A program made the position numbers and the translations under genes. The notes under the pieces are model-generated. The model saw only the letters and a program-made list of their open reading frames with translations. It had not been told where the DNA came from and did no database searches. Shown piece by piece: positions 37,028-45,938 of a DNA stretch of 64,000 nt (its first letter is position 1; every line of letters begins with the position of its first letter). Source of the stretch: Mesorhizobium sp. M00.F.Ca.ET.216.01.1.1 (GTDB lineage Bacteria > Pseudomonadota > Alphaproteobacteria > Rhizobiales > Rhizobiaceae); NCBI RefSeq assembly GCF_004010325.2, contig NZ_SADR02000005.1, positions 191,949 through 255,948 of the forward strand, read 5' to 3'.

Positions 37028-38296
37028 ATGCCTCCTAACCCGGCCATGAATGGTGATGCTGCACTCGACATCGCAATTGTCGGTGGCGGCATCATAGGCA
37101 TCTGCGTCGCCGCTTATCTGGCCGAAGCGGGACGTCGCGTCACTGTCTTCGACCGCACCGGCATCTGCGAGGAAACCAGTTCCGGCAATGCCGCTGCCTT
37201 CGCCTTTTCCGATGTGTTGCCGCTTGCCCACAAGGGCATGATCAGGCAATTGCCGAAATGGCTTGCCGACCCGCTCGGCCCGCTCAGCATCCCGCCCGCC
37301 TACCTGCCGAGACTTATGCCCTGGCTGATCCGCTTCTGGCGTGCCGGGCGAAGCAATCGCTACGAGGCCGGCCTTGCCGCGCAGGCCGGGATGATGAAGC
37401 TCGCCGAAGCGGAATGGATGCCGTTGCTCGATCGCTCGGGTGCGCGGCCGATGCTGCGCGAAGACGGCTCGCTGGAGTTTTACGAGAGCGAGACCGAGTT
37501 CAGGGCATCATTGCCCGGTTGGGCGGCGAGGCAGCGCTTCGGCATCGGCTTCCGCCATGTCGAGGGCGAGGAGCTGACAGCCTTGCAGCCGGGGCTCTCG
37601 CCGCGTTTCGTCAAGGGCACGTTCGTGCCGGGATGGAAGACCGTCGCCGACCCAAAACTGCTTGGCAAGGCGGTCTGGGCCTATGCCGAGAGCAAGGGTG
37701 CGCGTTTTGAAAAGGCCCGGATCGAGCATGTTGACGCCGGGCAGGATCAAGCGACGCTGACGCTGGCCGACGGTGCGATCCGGCGGGCAAAGCACCTGGT
37801 CATCGCGGCAGGCGCATGGTCGCATCTGCTGGCGGAAAATCTCGGCGACCGCATCCCGCTCGAAACCGAACGCGGCTACAATACGACGCTGCCCAAGACC
37901 GCTTTCGATGTGAAGCGGCAGCTTATATTCTCCGGGCATGGCTTCGTCATCACGCCGCTCGAAGCCGGGCTGCGCATTGGCGGCGCTGTCGAACTAGGCG
38001 GCCTGGAGCGCCCGCCGAACTTCGCCCGCTCGAAAGCCATGCTGAAGAAAGCCAAGAGCTTTTTGCCGGGGCTCGATCCGTCAGGCGGCCGCGAATGGAT
38101 GGGGTTCCGGCCATCGCTGCCGGATTCGCTTCCCGTCATCGGGCGCGCGCGGAAAAGCCCGGCGGTGAGCTATGCCTTCGGCCATGGTCATCTCGGCCTC
38201 ACGCAAGCCGCGGCGACCGGACGGTTGATCCGCGACCTCGTTCTCGGGCAAAATCCTGCGCTTGACCTATCTGCTTTCTCTCCGAACCGTTTCTGA
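37028..38296 (+). CDS. hypO: FAD-dependent D-amino-acid oxidoreductase, probable D-hydroxyproline dehydrogenase (HypO-like)
   Basis: A 422-residue FAD protein of the DAO/DadA group: dinucleotide site IAIVGGGIIGICVAAYLAEAG at about 14-34 and the end motif GFRPSLPDSLPVIG with FGHGHLGLTQA. Placed between the DapA-type deaminase and the hydroxyproline epimerase, it most likely oxidises cis-4-hydroxy-D-proline. It is a relative of dadA 7 kb upstream but clearly distinct. Start ATG 37028 gives the usual N-terminus. Confidence 0.82.
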   Translation: MPPNPAMNGDAALDIAIVGGGIIGICVAAYLAEAGRRVTVFDRTGICEETSSGNAAAFAFSDVLPLAHKGMIRQLPKWLADPLGPLSIPPAYLPRLMPWLIRFWRAGRSNRYEAGLAAQAGMMKLAEAEWMPLLDRSGARPMLREDGSLEFYESETEFRASLPGWAARQRFGIGFRHVEGEELTALQPGLSPRFVKGTFVPGWKTVADPKLLGKAVWAYAESKGARFEKARIEHVDAGQDQATLTLADGAIRRAKHLVIAAGAWSHLLAENLGDRIPLETERGYNTTLPKTAFDVKRQLIFSGHGFVITPLEAGLRIGGAVELGGLERPPNFARSKAMLKKAKSFLPGLDPSGGREWMGFRPSLPDSLPVIGRARKSPAVSYAFGHGHLGLTQAAATGRLIRDLVLGQNPALDLSAFSPNRF

Positions 38297-38309
38297 CAAG
38301 GGTCGAAAA

Positions 38310-39311
38310 ATGGCGCGTCATTCCTTCTTCTGCATCGACGGCCACACCTGCGGCAATCCGGTGCGGCTGATCGCCGGCGGCGGACCGCTGCTGAACGGCG
38401 CGACGATGATGGAGCGGCGCGCGCATTTCCTGGTTGAATATGACTGGATCCGCACCGGGCTGATGTTCGAGCCGCGCGGCCATGACGTGATGTCCGGCTC
38501 GATCCTCTATCCGCCGACGCGCCAGGATTGCGACATCGCCATCCTGTTCATCGAAACCTCGGGCTGCCTGCCGATGTGCGGCCACGGTACCATCGGCACG
38601 GTGACTTTTGCCATCGAGCAGGGGCTGATCAAGCCGAAGACGCCTGGCGTGCTCAGGCTGGACACGCCGGCCGGTCTGGTTATCGCCGAATACAAACAGG
38701 TCGGCGACCACGTCGAGGAGGTGCGCATCACCAATGTGCCGTCCTTCCTCCATGCCGAGGGGCTGACGGTGGAGTGCCCGCAGCTCGGCGAGATCAGCGT
38801 CGATGTCGCCTATGGTGGCAATTTCTACGCCATCGTTGAGCCGCAGAAGAATTATCGCGACATGGCCGACCATTCGGCCGGCGACCTCATCGCCTGGAGC
38901 CCGGTGGTGCGGCAGCGGCTCAACGAAAAATACCCCTTCGTGCATCCCGACAATCCTGGCATCAAGCGGCTGTCACACCTGCTGTGGACCGGCAAGCCGA
39001 CCGACCCCAAGGCGGATGCGCGCAATGCCGTCTTCTACGGCGACAAGGCGATCGACCGCTCACCGTGCGGCACCGGCACCTCGGCGCGGATGGCGCAGCT
39101 TCATGCGAAGGGCAAGCTCAAGGCCGGCGATAGCTTCGTCCATGAATCGATCATCGGCTCGCTGTTCAACGGCAAGGTCGAGAAGGAAGTCACCGTTGCA
39201 GGCAAGCCGGCAATCATTCCCTCGATCGGTGGCTGGGCGCGCATGACCGGATTGAACACCATCTTCATCGACGACCGCGATCCGTTCGCGCATGGTTTCG
39301 TCGTCAAGTGA
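38310..39311 (+). CDS. 4-hydroxyproline 2-epimerase (proline racemase family)
   Basis: A 333-residue epimerase turning trans-4-hydroxy-L-proline into cis-4-hydroxy-D-proline, the first step of the pathway. The two catalytic Cys are visible: Cys90 in GCLPMCGHGTIG and Cys253 in DRSPCGTGTSA, the pair that separates epimerase/racemases from Thr-containing dehydratases. Starts 13 bases after the oxidase gene; ATG 38310. Confidence 0.93.
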   Translation: MARHSFFCIDGHTCGNPVRLIAGGGPLLNGATMMERRAHFLVEYDWIRTGLMFEPRGHDVMSGSILYPPTRQDCDIAILFIETSGCLPMCGHGTIGTVTFAIEQGLIKPKTPGVLRLDTPAGLVIAEYKQVGDHVEEVRITNVPSFLHAEGLTVECPQLGEISVDVAYGGNFYAIVEPQKNYRDMADHSAGDLIAWSPVVRQRLNEKYPFVHPDNPGIKRLSHLLWTGKPTDPKADARNAVFYGDKAIDRSPCGTGTSARMAQLHAKGKLKAGDSFVHESIIGSLFNGKVEKEVTVAGKPAIIPSIGGWARMTGLNTIFIDDRDPFAHGFVVK

Positions 39312-39646
39312 GCGATTCTTTGACCTGACGGAAGCGAAAGGGGCGAAAAGGGATTGCCTTCAGTGACGCAACGATCCCGCTCATCAACTTATTTTGACGG
39401 CGATTTCTTCGAAACGGGGTGCATGATGCCGCTGAATCGTCAAAGACATTGCGTTGTGCCAATGATAGGGTCCGCGATGGTCCAGGGGTCGGATAGGAAA
39501 AGAACGGGCGATCGGGCAGCGTGCGGCGAAAACACGCGTTCCGATCGAAAAATCACGTTGCAATCCGGGCTCGAAACTTTACGACTAGGGGAAATACGAA
39601 AAGGAATGCGTCTGCATGGGCGACATTCCAGGGGAGCTACGGCAGC
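39312..39646. other. Intergenic region before livH
   Basis: About 335 bases with no supported gene. It should hold the end of the hyp transcript and the promoter of the liv operon. A purine-rich AGGGGAG precedes the livH start. I see no clear terminator or palindrome. Confidence 0.4.
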
Positions 39647-40549
39647 ATGCAGTATTTTGTCCAGCAGCTTATCAATGGGCTGACGCTGGGATCGATCTAT
39701 GGGCTGATCGCAATCGGTTACACGATGGTCTACGGCATCATCGGCATGATCAATTTCGCCCATGGCGACATCTTCATGGTCGGCGCCTTCGCCGCCCTCA
39801 TCGTGTTCCTCATCCTTGGCGCACTGTTCTATTCGGTGCCGATCGTCATCGCGCTGCTGATCATGATGATCGTGGCGATGCTTTTGACCAGCCTCTACAA
39901 CTGGACGATCGAGAAGGTGGCTTACCGGCCGCTGCGCGGTTCGTTCCGGCTAGCGCCGCTGATCACTGCGATCGGCATGTCGATCGCGCTGTCCAATTTC
40001 GTCCAGGTGACGCAAGGGCCGCGCAACAAGCCGGTGCCGCCGATGGTGTCCAGGGTCTACACGATCGACGGCATCAGCGTGTCGCTGAAGCAGATCATCA
40101 TCGTCCTTGTCACCGTGATCCTGCTCGCGATCTTCTGGTATCTCGTCAACAGGACCGCGCTTGGTCGAGCGCAACGCGCCTGCGAGCAGGACCGCAAGAT
40201 GGCGGCACTGATGGGCATTGATGTCGACCGCACCATCTCGATAACCTTCGTCATGGGCGCCGCCCTTGCCGCTGTCGCCGGCACGCTGTTCCTGATGTAT
40301 TACGGTGTCGTGGTGTTTTCCGACGGCTTCACCCCTGGTGTGAAGGCGTTCACCGCGGCCGTGCTGGGCGGCATCGGCTCGCTGCCCGGCGCCGTGCTCG
40401 GCGGGCTGATGATCGGCTTCATCGAGAGCATGTGGTCGGCCTATTTCTCGATCGACTACAAAGATGTCGCCGCATTCTCCATCCTGGCGATCGTGCTGAT
40501 CTTCCTGCCTTCCGGCATTCTGGGCCGGCCCGAAGTCGAAAAGGTCTGA
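39647..40549 (+). CDS. livH: Branched-chain amino acid ABC transporter permease LivH
   Basis: A 300-residue inner-membrane permease with about eight helices. NGLTLGSIYGLIAIGYTMVYGIIGMINFAHGDIFMVGAF at the N-terminus and GRAQRACEQDRKMAALMGI in the cytoplasmic EAA-like loop are LivH markers; GFTPGVKAFTAAVLGGIGSLPGA follows. ATG 39647 (MQYFVQQL) is chosen although the frame is open to 39521. First gene of the operon livHMGF. Confidence 0.95.
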   Translation: MQYFVQQLINGLTLGSIYGLIAIGYTMVYGIIGMINFAHGDIFMVGAFAALIVFLILGALFYSVPIVIALLIMMIVAMLLTSLYNWTIEKVAYRPLRGSFRLAPLITAIGMSIALSNFVQVTQGPRNKPVPPMVSRVYTIDGISVSLKQIIIVLVTVILLAIFWYLVNRTALGRAQRACEQDRKMAALMGIDVDRTISITFVMGAALAAVAGTLFLMYYGVVVFSDGFTPGVKAFTAAVLGGIGSLPGAVLGGLMIGFIESMWSAYFSIDYKDVAAFSILAIVLIFLPSGILGRPEVEKV

Positions 40550-40553
40550 GATC

Positions 40554-42149
40554 ATGGCGGTTACCGTGTCTCCGGAAAGCGACGTCGTCGCCACGCCCGT
40601 CCAACGCGCTACGCGCGAGGCGCTTTACGCGGGGGCCATCTCGCTTGGCCTGTTCGTGCTGTTCATCGGCCTGAGGACCGATCAGAACATTTCCAACGAG
40701 CTGATCCTGGTGCAGCGCTGGGGCCTGCTCGCGGCCGTGGTGATTGCCACCATGGTCGGGCGCTTCCTCTACGTCGCCTATGGCCAGCCCTTCCTTGCGA
40801 ACCAGAAGATCGTCGACGTCGCCACCGGCTTGCTGCCGGAAAGCGTGGCGACGCGGTTCTTCCGGCTGCCGTATTTCATCGCGGCCATCGCCATAGCCGT
40901 CGTGCTGCTGCTTCTGGCTGGCTCCCTTGATGGGCTGGTGGGGCCGGATCTCGCAGACTATGCGCGGTTCGTGCGGGCGCTGGCGATCATCTATGCACTG
41001 GCCTGGGTGATCTATTATTTCCGTGTCTTCATTCTTGCACATTTCTCGGCCCTGGGCATAACCGCGCTGGCGCTCTATCCGATCGTCGTGGTGCTGGTGA
41101 TTGCTCTCTATACGGGATCGATGGTCGGCGGTTTCCAAGGCTCGCTGAAATGGGTCGACAATTTCGGCATCCAGATCCTGATCTACGTCATGTTGGCCTG
41201 GGGACTGAATATCGTCGTCGGCCTCGCGGGCCTGCTCGACCTCGGCTATGTCGCCTTCTACGCCGTCGGCGCCTATGCCTATGCGCTGCTCGGCACGCAT
41301 TTCGGCCTGTCATTCTGGATTCTGCTGCCGGCCGCCGGCGCCATGGCCGCGTTCTGGGGCGTCATGCTCGGCTTTCCGGTGCTGCGCTTGCGCGGCGACT
41401 ATCTGGCGATCGTGACGCTCGCCTTTGGCGAGATCATAAGGCTGGTGATCGTCAACTGGCGCGAGGTGACCAACGGCTCGGCCGGTATTTCCGGCATCCC
41501 GAAGGTCTCATTCTTCGGCCTGATATCGTTCAACGTCTCCGATCCGAACTACATCGCCAAGGTTCTCGGCATCGCCCAGTCGGGCGCCTACTACAAGATC
41601 TTCCTCTACTACCTGATCCTGGGGCTCTGCCTGCTGACCGCCTTCGTCACGGTAAGGCTCAGGCGCATGCCGGTCGGCCGCGCCTGGGAAGCGCTGCGCG
41701 AGGATGAGATCGCCTGCCGCTCGCTCGGCATCAACACCACCACCACCAAGCTCACCGCTTTCGCCACCGGCGCCATGTTCGGCGGCTTCGCCGGCTCATT
41801 CTTCGCCGCAAGGCAAGGCTTCGTCAGCCCGGAATCCTTTGTGTTCCTGGAATCTGCGATCATCCTCGCTATCGTCGTGCTCGGCGGCATGGGCTCGCTT
41901 GTCGGCATCGCCGTCGCCGCGCTGGTGATGATCGGCGGCACCGAGGCGCTGCGCGAACTCGATTTCCTGAAGCGGATCTTCGGTCCCGACTTCACGCCGG
42001 AACTCTACCGCATGCTGTTGTTCGGCATGGCCATGGTCATCGTCATGCTGTGGAAGCCGCGCGGCTTCGTTGGCAGCCGTGAGCCGACCGCCTTCCTCAA
42101 GATACGCAGAGCCGTATCAGGGTCCTTCACCAAGGAAGGACACGGCTGA
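40554..42149 (+). CDS. livM: Branched-chain amino acid ABC transporter permease LivM
   Basis: A 531-residue permease; the conserved LivM core starts near residue 205 (LNIVVGLAGLLDLGYVAFYAVGAY) with FPVLRLRGDYLAIVTLAFGEI and the EAA-like GRAWEALREDEIACRSLGIN. About 200 residues with several extra helices precede it, as in other rhizobial LivM. Starts four bases after livH and its TGA overlaps the livG ATG. Confidence 0.95.
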   Translation: MAVTVSPESDVVATPVQRATREALYAGAISLGLFVLFIGLRTDQNISNELILVQRWGLLAAVVIATMVGRFLYVAYGQPFLANQKIVDVATGLLPESVATRFFRLPYFIAAIAIAVVLLLLAGSLDGLVGPDLADYARFVRALAIIYALAWVIYYFRVFILAHFSALGITALALYPIVVVLVIALYTGSMVGGFQGSLKWVDNFGIQILIYVMLAWGLNIVVGLAGLLDLGYVAFYAVGAYAYALLGTHFGLSFWILLPAAGAMAAFWGVMLGFPVLRLRGDYLAIVTLAFGEIIRLVIVNWREVTNGSAGISGIPKVSFFGLISFNVSDPNYIAKVLGIAQSGAYYKIFLYYLILGLCLLTAFVTVRLRRMPVGRAWEALREDEIACRSLGINTTTTKLTAFATGAMFGGFAGSFFAARQGFVSPESFVFLESAIILAIVVLGGMGSLVGIAVAALVMIGGTEALRELDFLKRIFGPDFTPELYRMLLFGMAMVIVMLWKPRGFVGSREPTAFLKIRRAVSGSFTKEGHG

Positions 42150-43327
42150 TGAATGCGAGCTCATCCATGAACAACGCCATCCTCCAGGTCGAGCATCTGT
42201 CGATGAAGTTCGGCGGCCTGGTCGCCATTGGCGACCTGTCGTTCCAGGCCAAACGCGGCGAGATCACCGCATTGATTGGCCCGAACGGCGCCGGCAAGAC
42301 CACCGTGTTCAATTGCATCACCGGTTTTTATAAGCCGTCGGAAGGCATGATCACGCTCAATCTGCGCGACGGCAACAACTTCCTGCTCGAGCGCCTGCCG
42401 AACCACGAGATCCCGGCGCGTGCCAAGGTGGCCCGCACGTTCCAGAACATCCGGCTGTTCTCCGGCATGACGCTGCTGGAGAACCTTCTGGTCGCCCAGC
42501 ACAACAAGCTGATGAAGGCATCCGGCTACACCATCCTCGGCCTGTTCGGCTACAGCGGTTATCGCAAGGCTTCGGCCGAGTCGATCGAACTGGCCAGGCA
42601 CTGGCTGGAGAAGGCCAACCTCGTCGACCGCGCCGACGATCCGGCCGGTGACCTGCCCTATGGCGCGCAACGGCGTCTGGAAATCGCCCGCGCCATGTGC
42701 ACCGGGCCGGAGCTTCTGTGCCTCGACGAGCCGGCCGCCGGCCTCAATCCGAAGGAATCGGCGGCGCTCAATGCGCTGCTGATGGACATCAAGGACAACA
42801 CCGGCACCTCCATCCTTTTGATCGAGCACGACATGTCCGTGGTCATGCAGATTTCCGACCATGTCGTGGTGCTCGAATACGGACGCAAGATCTCCGACGG
42901 CGATCCGCAATCGGTGCGGACCGACCCGCGCGTCATCGCCGCCTATCTTGGTGTCGACGACGAGGAGGTCGAGACGGTGCTGACCGAGGTCGGCGACGAA
43001 GACGTCATCGAGCAACTGGATGCCGGTCCCGACTCGGCACACGGCCCGGGTACGTCGTCCTCATATCTTGCCGGACCGGTGACCGACACGATCGGCCATA
43101 GCGAGGGTGAGCGCGTCACGGTGTCGAAGGGTGCCTCGAGAGCGGGCCAGGTCGACGAGCGTGCAAAGGCGGCGGCAAGCAAGGCCGCATCGCCCGCAGC
43201 CAAGTCGGCGGCGAAATCTTCCGCGGCGAAATCGTCCAAGGCAAAACCGGCCGCCAAGGCTCCTTCTGGCCGCGCTTCCGGAAAGACCACCGGGCCTGCG
43301 GCGGGCAAGCGCGGAGGGCGTAAATAA
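42149..43327 (+). CDS. livG: Branched-chain amino acid ABC transporter ATPase LivG with basic C-terminal tail
   Basis: ATPase partner of LivH/LivM. Walker A GPNGAGKTT at about 45-53, signature region LPYGAQRRLEIARA, Walker B LLCLDEPAAG and AAYLGVDDEEVE, where normal LivG ends (about residue 270). Here about 120 more residues follow: an acidic, disordered-looking part, then an Ala/Lys/Ser-rich tail (AAKSAAKSSAAKSSKAK) to residue 392. Role of the tail unknown. ATG 42149 overlaps the livM stop; the stop overlaps livF (ATAATG). Confidence 0.95.
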   Translation: MNASSSMNNAILQVEHLSMKFGGLVAIGDLSFQAKRGEITALIGPNGAGKTTVFNCITGFYKPSEGMITLNLRDGNNFLLERLPNHEIPARAKVARTFQNIRLFSGMTLLENLLVAQHNKLMKASGYTILGLFGYSGYRKASAESIELARHWLEKANLVDRADDPAGDLPYGAQRRLEIARAMCTGPELLCLDEPAAGLNPKESAALNALLMDIKDNTGTSILLIEHDMSVVMQISDHVVVLEYGRKISDGDPQSVRTDPRVIAAYLGVDDEEVETVLTEVGDEDVIEQLDAGPDSAHGPGTSSSYLAGPVTDTIGHSEGERVTVSKGASRAGQVDERAKAAASKAASPAAKSAAKSSAAKSSKAKPAAKAPSGRASGKTTGPAAGKRGGRK

Positions 43328-44055
43328 TGGTCGGAACAACGCTGCTCGATATCAAGGGCGTCCAGACCTACTACGGCAACATCAGGGCGCTGAACGGCGT
43401 CGATGTCACCGTCAAGGAGGGCGAGATCGTGGCGCTTATCGGTGCCAACGGCGCCGGCAAGTCGACGCTGATGATGACCATTTTTGGTGCCCCACGCGCC
43501 CGCGCGGGCACCATCACCTTCGCCGGCACCGACATCACCCAAATGCCGACCCACGAGATCGCGCGCATGCGCATCGCGCAATCGCCGGAGGGCCGCCGCA
43601 TCTTCCCGCGCATGACGGTGATGGAAAACCTGCAGATGGGCGCCAGCCTCGACAACCTCAAGCACTTTGACGAGGATGTCGAGAAGGTGTTCACGCTGTT
43701 CCCGCGCCTCAAGGAGCGCATTACCCAGCGCGGCGGCACGCTGTCCGGCGGCGAACAGCAGATGCTGTCGATCGCACGCGCGCTGATGGCGCGGCCGAAG
43801 CTGCTTTTGCTCGACGAGCCTTCGCTTGGGCTGGCGCCGTTGATCGTCAGACAGATCTTCGATGCCATCCGCGAACTGAACCGCACCCAGGGGCTGACCG
43901 TGTTCCTGGTCGAGCAGAACGCCTTCGGCGCGCTGAAGCTCGCCACGCGCGGCTATGTCATGGTCAACGGCAATGTGACGATGACCGGCACCGGCAAGGA
44001 ACTTCTCGCCAATCCGGAAGTGCGCGCCGCCTATCTCGAAGGCGGCCATCACTGA
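43327..44055 (+). CDS. livF: Branched-chain amino acid ABC transporter ATPase LivF
   Basis: A 242-residue ATPase of normal LivF size. Walker A GANGAGKST, signature LSGGEQQMLSIARALM, Walker B LLLLDEPSLGLAP; RIAQSPEGRRIFPRMTVMENL is LivF-typical. Coupled to livG by overlap at 43327. Confidence 0.96.
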   Translation: MVGTTLLDIKGVQTYYGNIRALNGVDVTVKEGEIVALIGANGAGKSTLMMTIFGAPRARAGTITFAGTDITQMPTHEIARMRIAQSPEGRRIFPRMTVMENLQMGASLDNLKHFDEDVEKVFTLFPRLKERITQRGGTLSGGEQQMLSIARALMARPKLLLLDEPSLGLAPLIVRQIFDAIRELNRTQGLTVFLVEQNAFGALKLATRGYVMVNGNVTMTGTGKELLANPEVRAAYLEGGHH

Positions 44056-44072
44056 GTTCAGGAGTCTTCATC

Positions 44073-44420
44073 ATGCAGGGCATTCTCCACGAGGAACCCT
44101 CGATCTGGCAGTTCTTCTTCGTCACCTGCCTGCTCGGTGGCTGGGCGGCGTGGATGACGGGCAAGGCCTGCGCCCAGACATGGCGCAGCTTCACCCAGTT
44201 GTTCGTCTACATGCTCGGTCTCGGCATCGGCATAAGATTCATCCATCATGCGCTGTTCGGCGGCACGATGTTCTCGCTGCATTACTATATCGTCGACACA
44301 ATCGTGCTGATGATATTGGGCTTCATCGGCTACCAATACACACGCACCAACCAGATGGTGACACAATATAATTGGCTCTACGAAAGAGCTTCTCTCTTGA
44401 GCTGGAAACCGAAAGGTTGA
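44073..44420 (+). CDS. DUF6867-type small membrane protein of the liv operon
   Basis: A 115-residue protein with about three membrane helices (FFFVTCLLGGWAAWMTG, LFVYMLGLGIGIRFIHHALF, IVDTIVLMILGFIGYQYTRT). It begins 17 bases after livF and precedes livK, a position that I recall for this family in rhizobia. It may be an accessory subunit of the transporter, but no function is known to me. ATG 44073 follows TCAGGAGTC. Confidence 0.8.
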   Translation: MQGILHEEPSIWQFFFVTCLLGGWAAWMTGKACAQTWRSFTQLFVYMLGLGIGIRFIHHALFGGTMFSLHYYIVDTIVLMILGFIGYQYTRTNQMVTQYNWLYERASLLSWKPKG

Positions 44421-44559
44421 CGTTCATAATTAACGCCGTTTCGGGGATGAATCGGCGTGACAAGTGCCTGAAAATCGGCAAAGTACGCTTTCTGCGAGTA
44501 AGAGCGGGCATCGCATGAAAGCATCATCCACGCCCGTTCGGTAAATGGGAGCGTTTTAC

Positions 44560-45678
44560 ATGAAAAAGTCACTCTTGTCCGCCGTCGCCGTGACCGCGCT
44601 TGTCGCGTTCAGTGGCAGCGCGTGGGCTGACATCCTGATCGGCGTTGCCGGTCCGATCACTGGCCCGAACGCAGCGTTCGGTGCCCAGTTGCAGAAGGGC
44701 GCCGAGCAGGCTGCCGCCGACATCAACGCGGCCGGCGGCATCAATGGCGAAAAGATCAAGCTCGAAGTCGGAGACGACGTGTCCGATCCGAAGCAGGGCA
44801 TCTCGGTCGCCAACAAGTTCGTCGCCGACGGCGTCAAGTATGTCATCGGCCACTTCAACTCGGGCGTTACCATCCCGGCGTCGGAAGTCTATGCAGAGAA
44901 CGGCATTCTCGTCATCACGCCTTCGGCGACCAATCCGCAGCTGACCGAGCGCGGCCTGTGGAATACGTTCCGCACCTGCGGACGCGACGACCAGCAGGGC
45001 AAGGTTGCCGGCGACTATCTTGCCGCGCGCTTCAAGGATGCCAAGATCGCTGTCGTCCACGACAAGACGCCTTATGGTCAGGGCCTCGCCGACGAAACCA
45101 AGAAGGCGCTCAACGGCAATGGCGTGACCGAAGCCATGTATGAAGGCATCAATGTCGGCGACAAGGACTTCTCGGCGCTCATCGCCAAGATGAAGGACGC
45201 CGGCGTCTCCGTCGTCTACTACGGCGGCCTGCACACGGAAGCCGGCCTGATCATGCGCCAGCTCGCCGACCAGGGCCTCAAGGCGCAGTTCATGTCAGGC
45301 GACGGCATCGTGTCGAACGAACTGGCCTCGATCGCCGGCGACGCCGTCGATGGCACGCTGATGACGTTCGCTCCCGATCCGCGCAAGAACCCGAACGCCA
45401 AGGACCTCGTCGAGAAGTTCCGCGCCGCCGGTTTCGAGCCTGAAGCCTATACGCTCTACTCCTACGCTGCGATGCAGATCGTTGCCGCCGCCGCCACCAA
45501 GGTTGGCGCCTCCGACGACGCGCAGAAGGTTGCCGAAGCGATCAAGGCGAGCGGCCCGTGGAAGACGGCCATAGGCGAGATCGGCTATGACGCGAAGGGC
45601 GACATCACCCGCCCCGACTACGTGATGTACAATTGGAAGAAGGGTGACGACGGCAAGTACACCTACTTCGAACAATAA
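44560..45678 (+). CDS. livK: Branched-chain amino acid ABC transporter substrate-binding protein LivK
   Basis: A 372-residue periplasmic binding protein. Signal peptide [23 protein letters not shown], then a type I fold with [32 protein letters not shown] and [14 protein letters not shown]. It supplies the LivHMGF pump with leucine, isoleucine, valine or related amino acids. ATG 44560 has GGGAG eight bases upstream; ATG 44545 is rejected since it precedes the signal peptide. A terminator follows. Confidence 0.95.
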   Translation: MKKSLLSAVAVTALVAFSGSAWADILIGVAGPITGPNAAFGAQLQKGAEQAAADINAAGGINGEKIKLEVGDDVSDPKQGISVANKFVADGVKYVIGHFNSGVTIPASEVYAENGILVITPSATNPQLTERGLWNTFRTCGRDDQQGKVAGDYLAARFKDAKIAVVHDKTPYGQGLADETKKALNGNGVTEAMYEGINVGDKDFSALIAKMKDAGVSVVYYGGLHTEAGLIMRQLADQGLKAQFMSGDGIVSNELASIAGDAVDGTLMTFAPDPRKNPNAKDLVEKFRAAGFEPEAYTLYSYAAMQIVAAAATKVGASDDAQKVAEAIKASGPWKTAIGEIGYDAKGDITRPDYVMYNWKKGDDGKYTYFEQ

Positions 45679-45702
45679 GCCGGCAAACGTCTTCGAATCC
45701 CG

Positions 45703-45733
45703 AATGCCCGGCGCTCTGCGCCGGGCATTTTTC
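45703..45733 (+). terminator. Rho-independent terminator after livK
   Basis: AATGCCCGGCG-CTCTG-CGCCGGGCATT forms an eleven-pair stem followed by TTTC, closing the liv operon. Confidence 0.92.
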
Positions 45734-45836
45734 GTGTGAAGCGCGATCCTTTCAAAAAAACCGGCCTTTCCGAAAAACCGGATCGACAGTGCCCGCGCTC
45801 GCTGGATCAGCGGCGGAGCGTTTCAACGCTGGGAAA

Positions 45837-45848
45837 CGATTTAAATCG
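45837..45848. promoter_or_regulatory. Palindrome upstream of pyruvate carboxylase
   Basis: CGATTTAAATCG is a perfect twelve-base palindrome about 90 bases before the pyc start, in an AT-richer patch that also has a repeated TTTAATC. It may be a regulator site; no known binding motif is matched exactly. Confidence 0.35.
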
Positions 45849-45938
45849 GTTTAATCTTCTCGCGATTTTGTTTGCACTGCAGCATTTTCACGTTAATCAT
45901 TGCCTCAGCCCCCATCCCGTCCGTCTGGAGCCTTGTCC

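Noticed and set aside
45841..45854. TTAA-N6-TTAA before pyc as a CtrA site
   Set aside because: CtrA sites need seven bases between the half-sites; here there are six.
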